Source: Nostoc sp. NIES-4103 (GTDB taxonomy: Bacteria; Cyanobacteriota; Cyanobacteriia; Cyanobacteriales; Nostocaceae). Taken from it: 64,000 nucleotides of DNA. The stretch is taken from contig NZ_AP018288.1 in assembly GCF_002368335.1 (NCBI RefSeq), forward strand, positions 5,357,763 to 5,421,762, given 5' to 3'. Shown piece by piece: positions 63,840 to 64,000 of the stretch. A program made the position numbers and the translations under genes. The notes under the pieces were generated by a model. The model had not been told where the DNA came from. It made no database searches and saw nothing but the letters and a program-made list of their open reading frames with translations. How positions within the stretch are numbered: position 1 is the first letter of the stretch; every line of letters starts with the position of its first letter.

Positions 63840-64000
63840 TTAGGTAAAAACTTTGAAAAAGTTCATATTAGGTAGAAGTAATTGATGCAGCTGATTGTTA
63901 ATTTCCACAGATGCAGCCAGACCAGAAAGCATTGCACCTTCTACTAGATTGCCGCCACACCAATCGCCACAACACACTAAAGGTGAGGAAGTACTGGCAG
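63840..64000 (-). CDS. FAD-dependent oxidoreductase, C-terminal end (partial)
   Basis: The last 53 codons of a gene running off the window. The reading frame ends LVCCGDWCGGNLVEGAMLSG, then LAAS and a variable tail before TAA at 63840-63842. A G-D-x-x-G-G-x-x-V-E-G-A-x-x-S-G pattern is the final FAD-contacting motif of renalase/amine-oxidase-like NAD(P)/FAD-dependent oxidoreductases. The start lies outside the window. Confidence 0.7.
   Translation of the reverse strand, partial: ASTSSPLVCCGDWCGGNLVEGAMLSGLAASVEINNQLHQLLLPNMNFFKVFT

Overview
The window is chromosomal DNA from a filamentous, heterocyst-forming cyanobacterium of the Nostoc/Anabaena/Calothrix group. Evidence: an intact hetR (43465-44364), a photosystem II D1 gene (psbA), an NDH-1 NdhD subunit, a Mo-nitrogenase C-terminal-domain protein, very frequent GCGATCGC (HIP1) octamers, and the short tandem and interspersed repeats that typically fill intergenic DNA in Nostocales. 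No rRNA, tRNA or CRISPR array was found.

Layout. 1-2.6 kb: MoxR ATPase, a RelE-type toxin-antitoxin pair, a diheme cytochrome c. 2.75-5.55 kb: secA. 5.8-17 kb: an accessory stretch with a MITE bounded by 10-bp direct repeats, a UPF0175/DUF3368 pair, a small tyrosine-phosphatase-like protein, a lipoprotein, a plasmid-type CyRepA1 replication protein, a 2-hydroxyacid dehydrogenase, and a convergent pair: a pentapeptide-repeat protein ending in a DisA_N/DACNV-like nucleotide domain, facing a Cap15-like (S-2TM-beta) membrane protein. 17-25.4 kb: housekeeping and photosynthesis genes (dusB, rpiA, psbA, malic enzyme), duplicated peptidoglycan-binding-domain genes, a creatininase-family enzyme. 25.5-31.6 kb: small secreted proteins, a decayed cupin, an MFS transporter, a DUF2207 protein, thrB. 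32.5-42.3 kb: ndhD, a divergent MerR/SDR pair with a MerR-type promoter, a zinc alcohol dehydrogenase, a Pit phosphate transporter, and a coiled-coil/proline-repeat/EamA fusion. 42.3-45.6 kb: hetR between two gene-poor stretches. 45.6-53.2 kb: secreted Cys-rich protein, rpsD, moaA, trypsin-like protease, TPR-CHAT protease. 54.8-64 kb: sensor histidine kinase, aspartate aminotransferase, bestrophin-like channel, small paired genes, an orphan DpnII/MboI-like nuclease, DUF2945/DUF3140 stress-type genes, and the C-terminal end of an FAD-dependent oxidoreductase running off the window.

The most notable candidate system is 13.7-16.9 kb. The domain at the end of the pentapeptide protein keeps both signature motifs of diadenylate cyclases (DG-S and GTRHR), and its neighbour resembles Cap15, a cyclic-nucleotide-activated membrane effector of CBASS. 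No CD-NTase is visible, so this could be a CBASS-like nucleotide-signalling module with a DAC-family enzyme or sensor in place of the usual synthase. That is an inference from motifs and adjacency.

Repeats and decay are a second theme. There are two MITE-like families with two copies each, a 41-bp hairpin element in three copies, an element family with GGACTTACGCA-type ends, a probable IS200/IS605 derivative without tnpB upstream of rpsD, repeats captured in frame inside the CHAT and phosphate-transporter genes, and gene relics (cupin, oxoprolinase start, one unidentified) detected by translating intergenic DNA.
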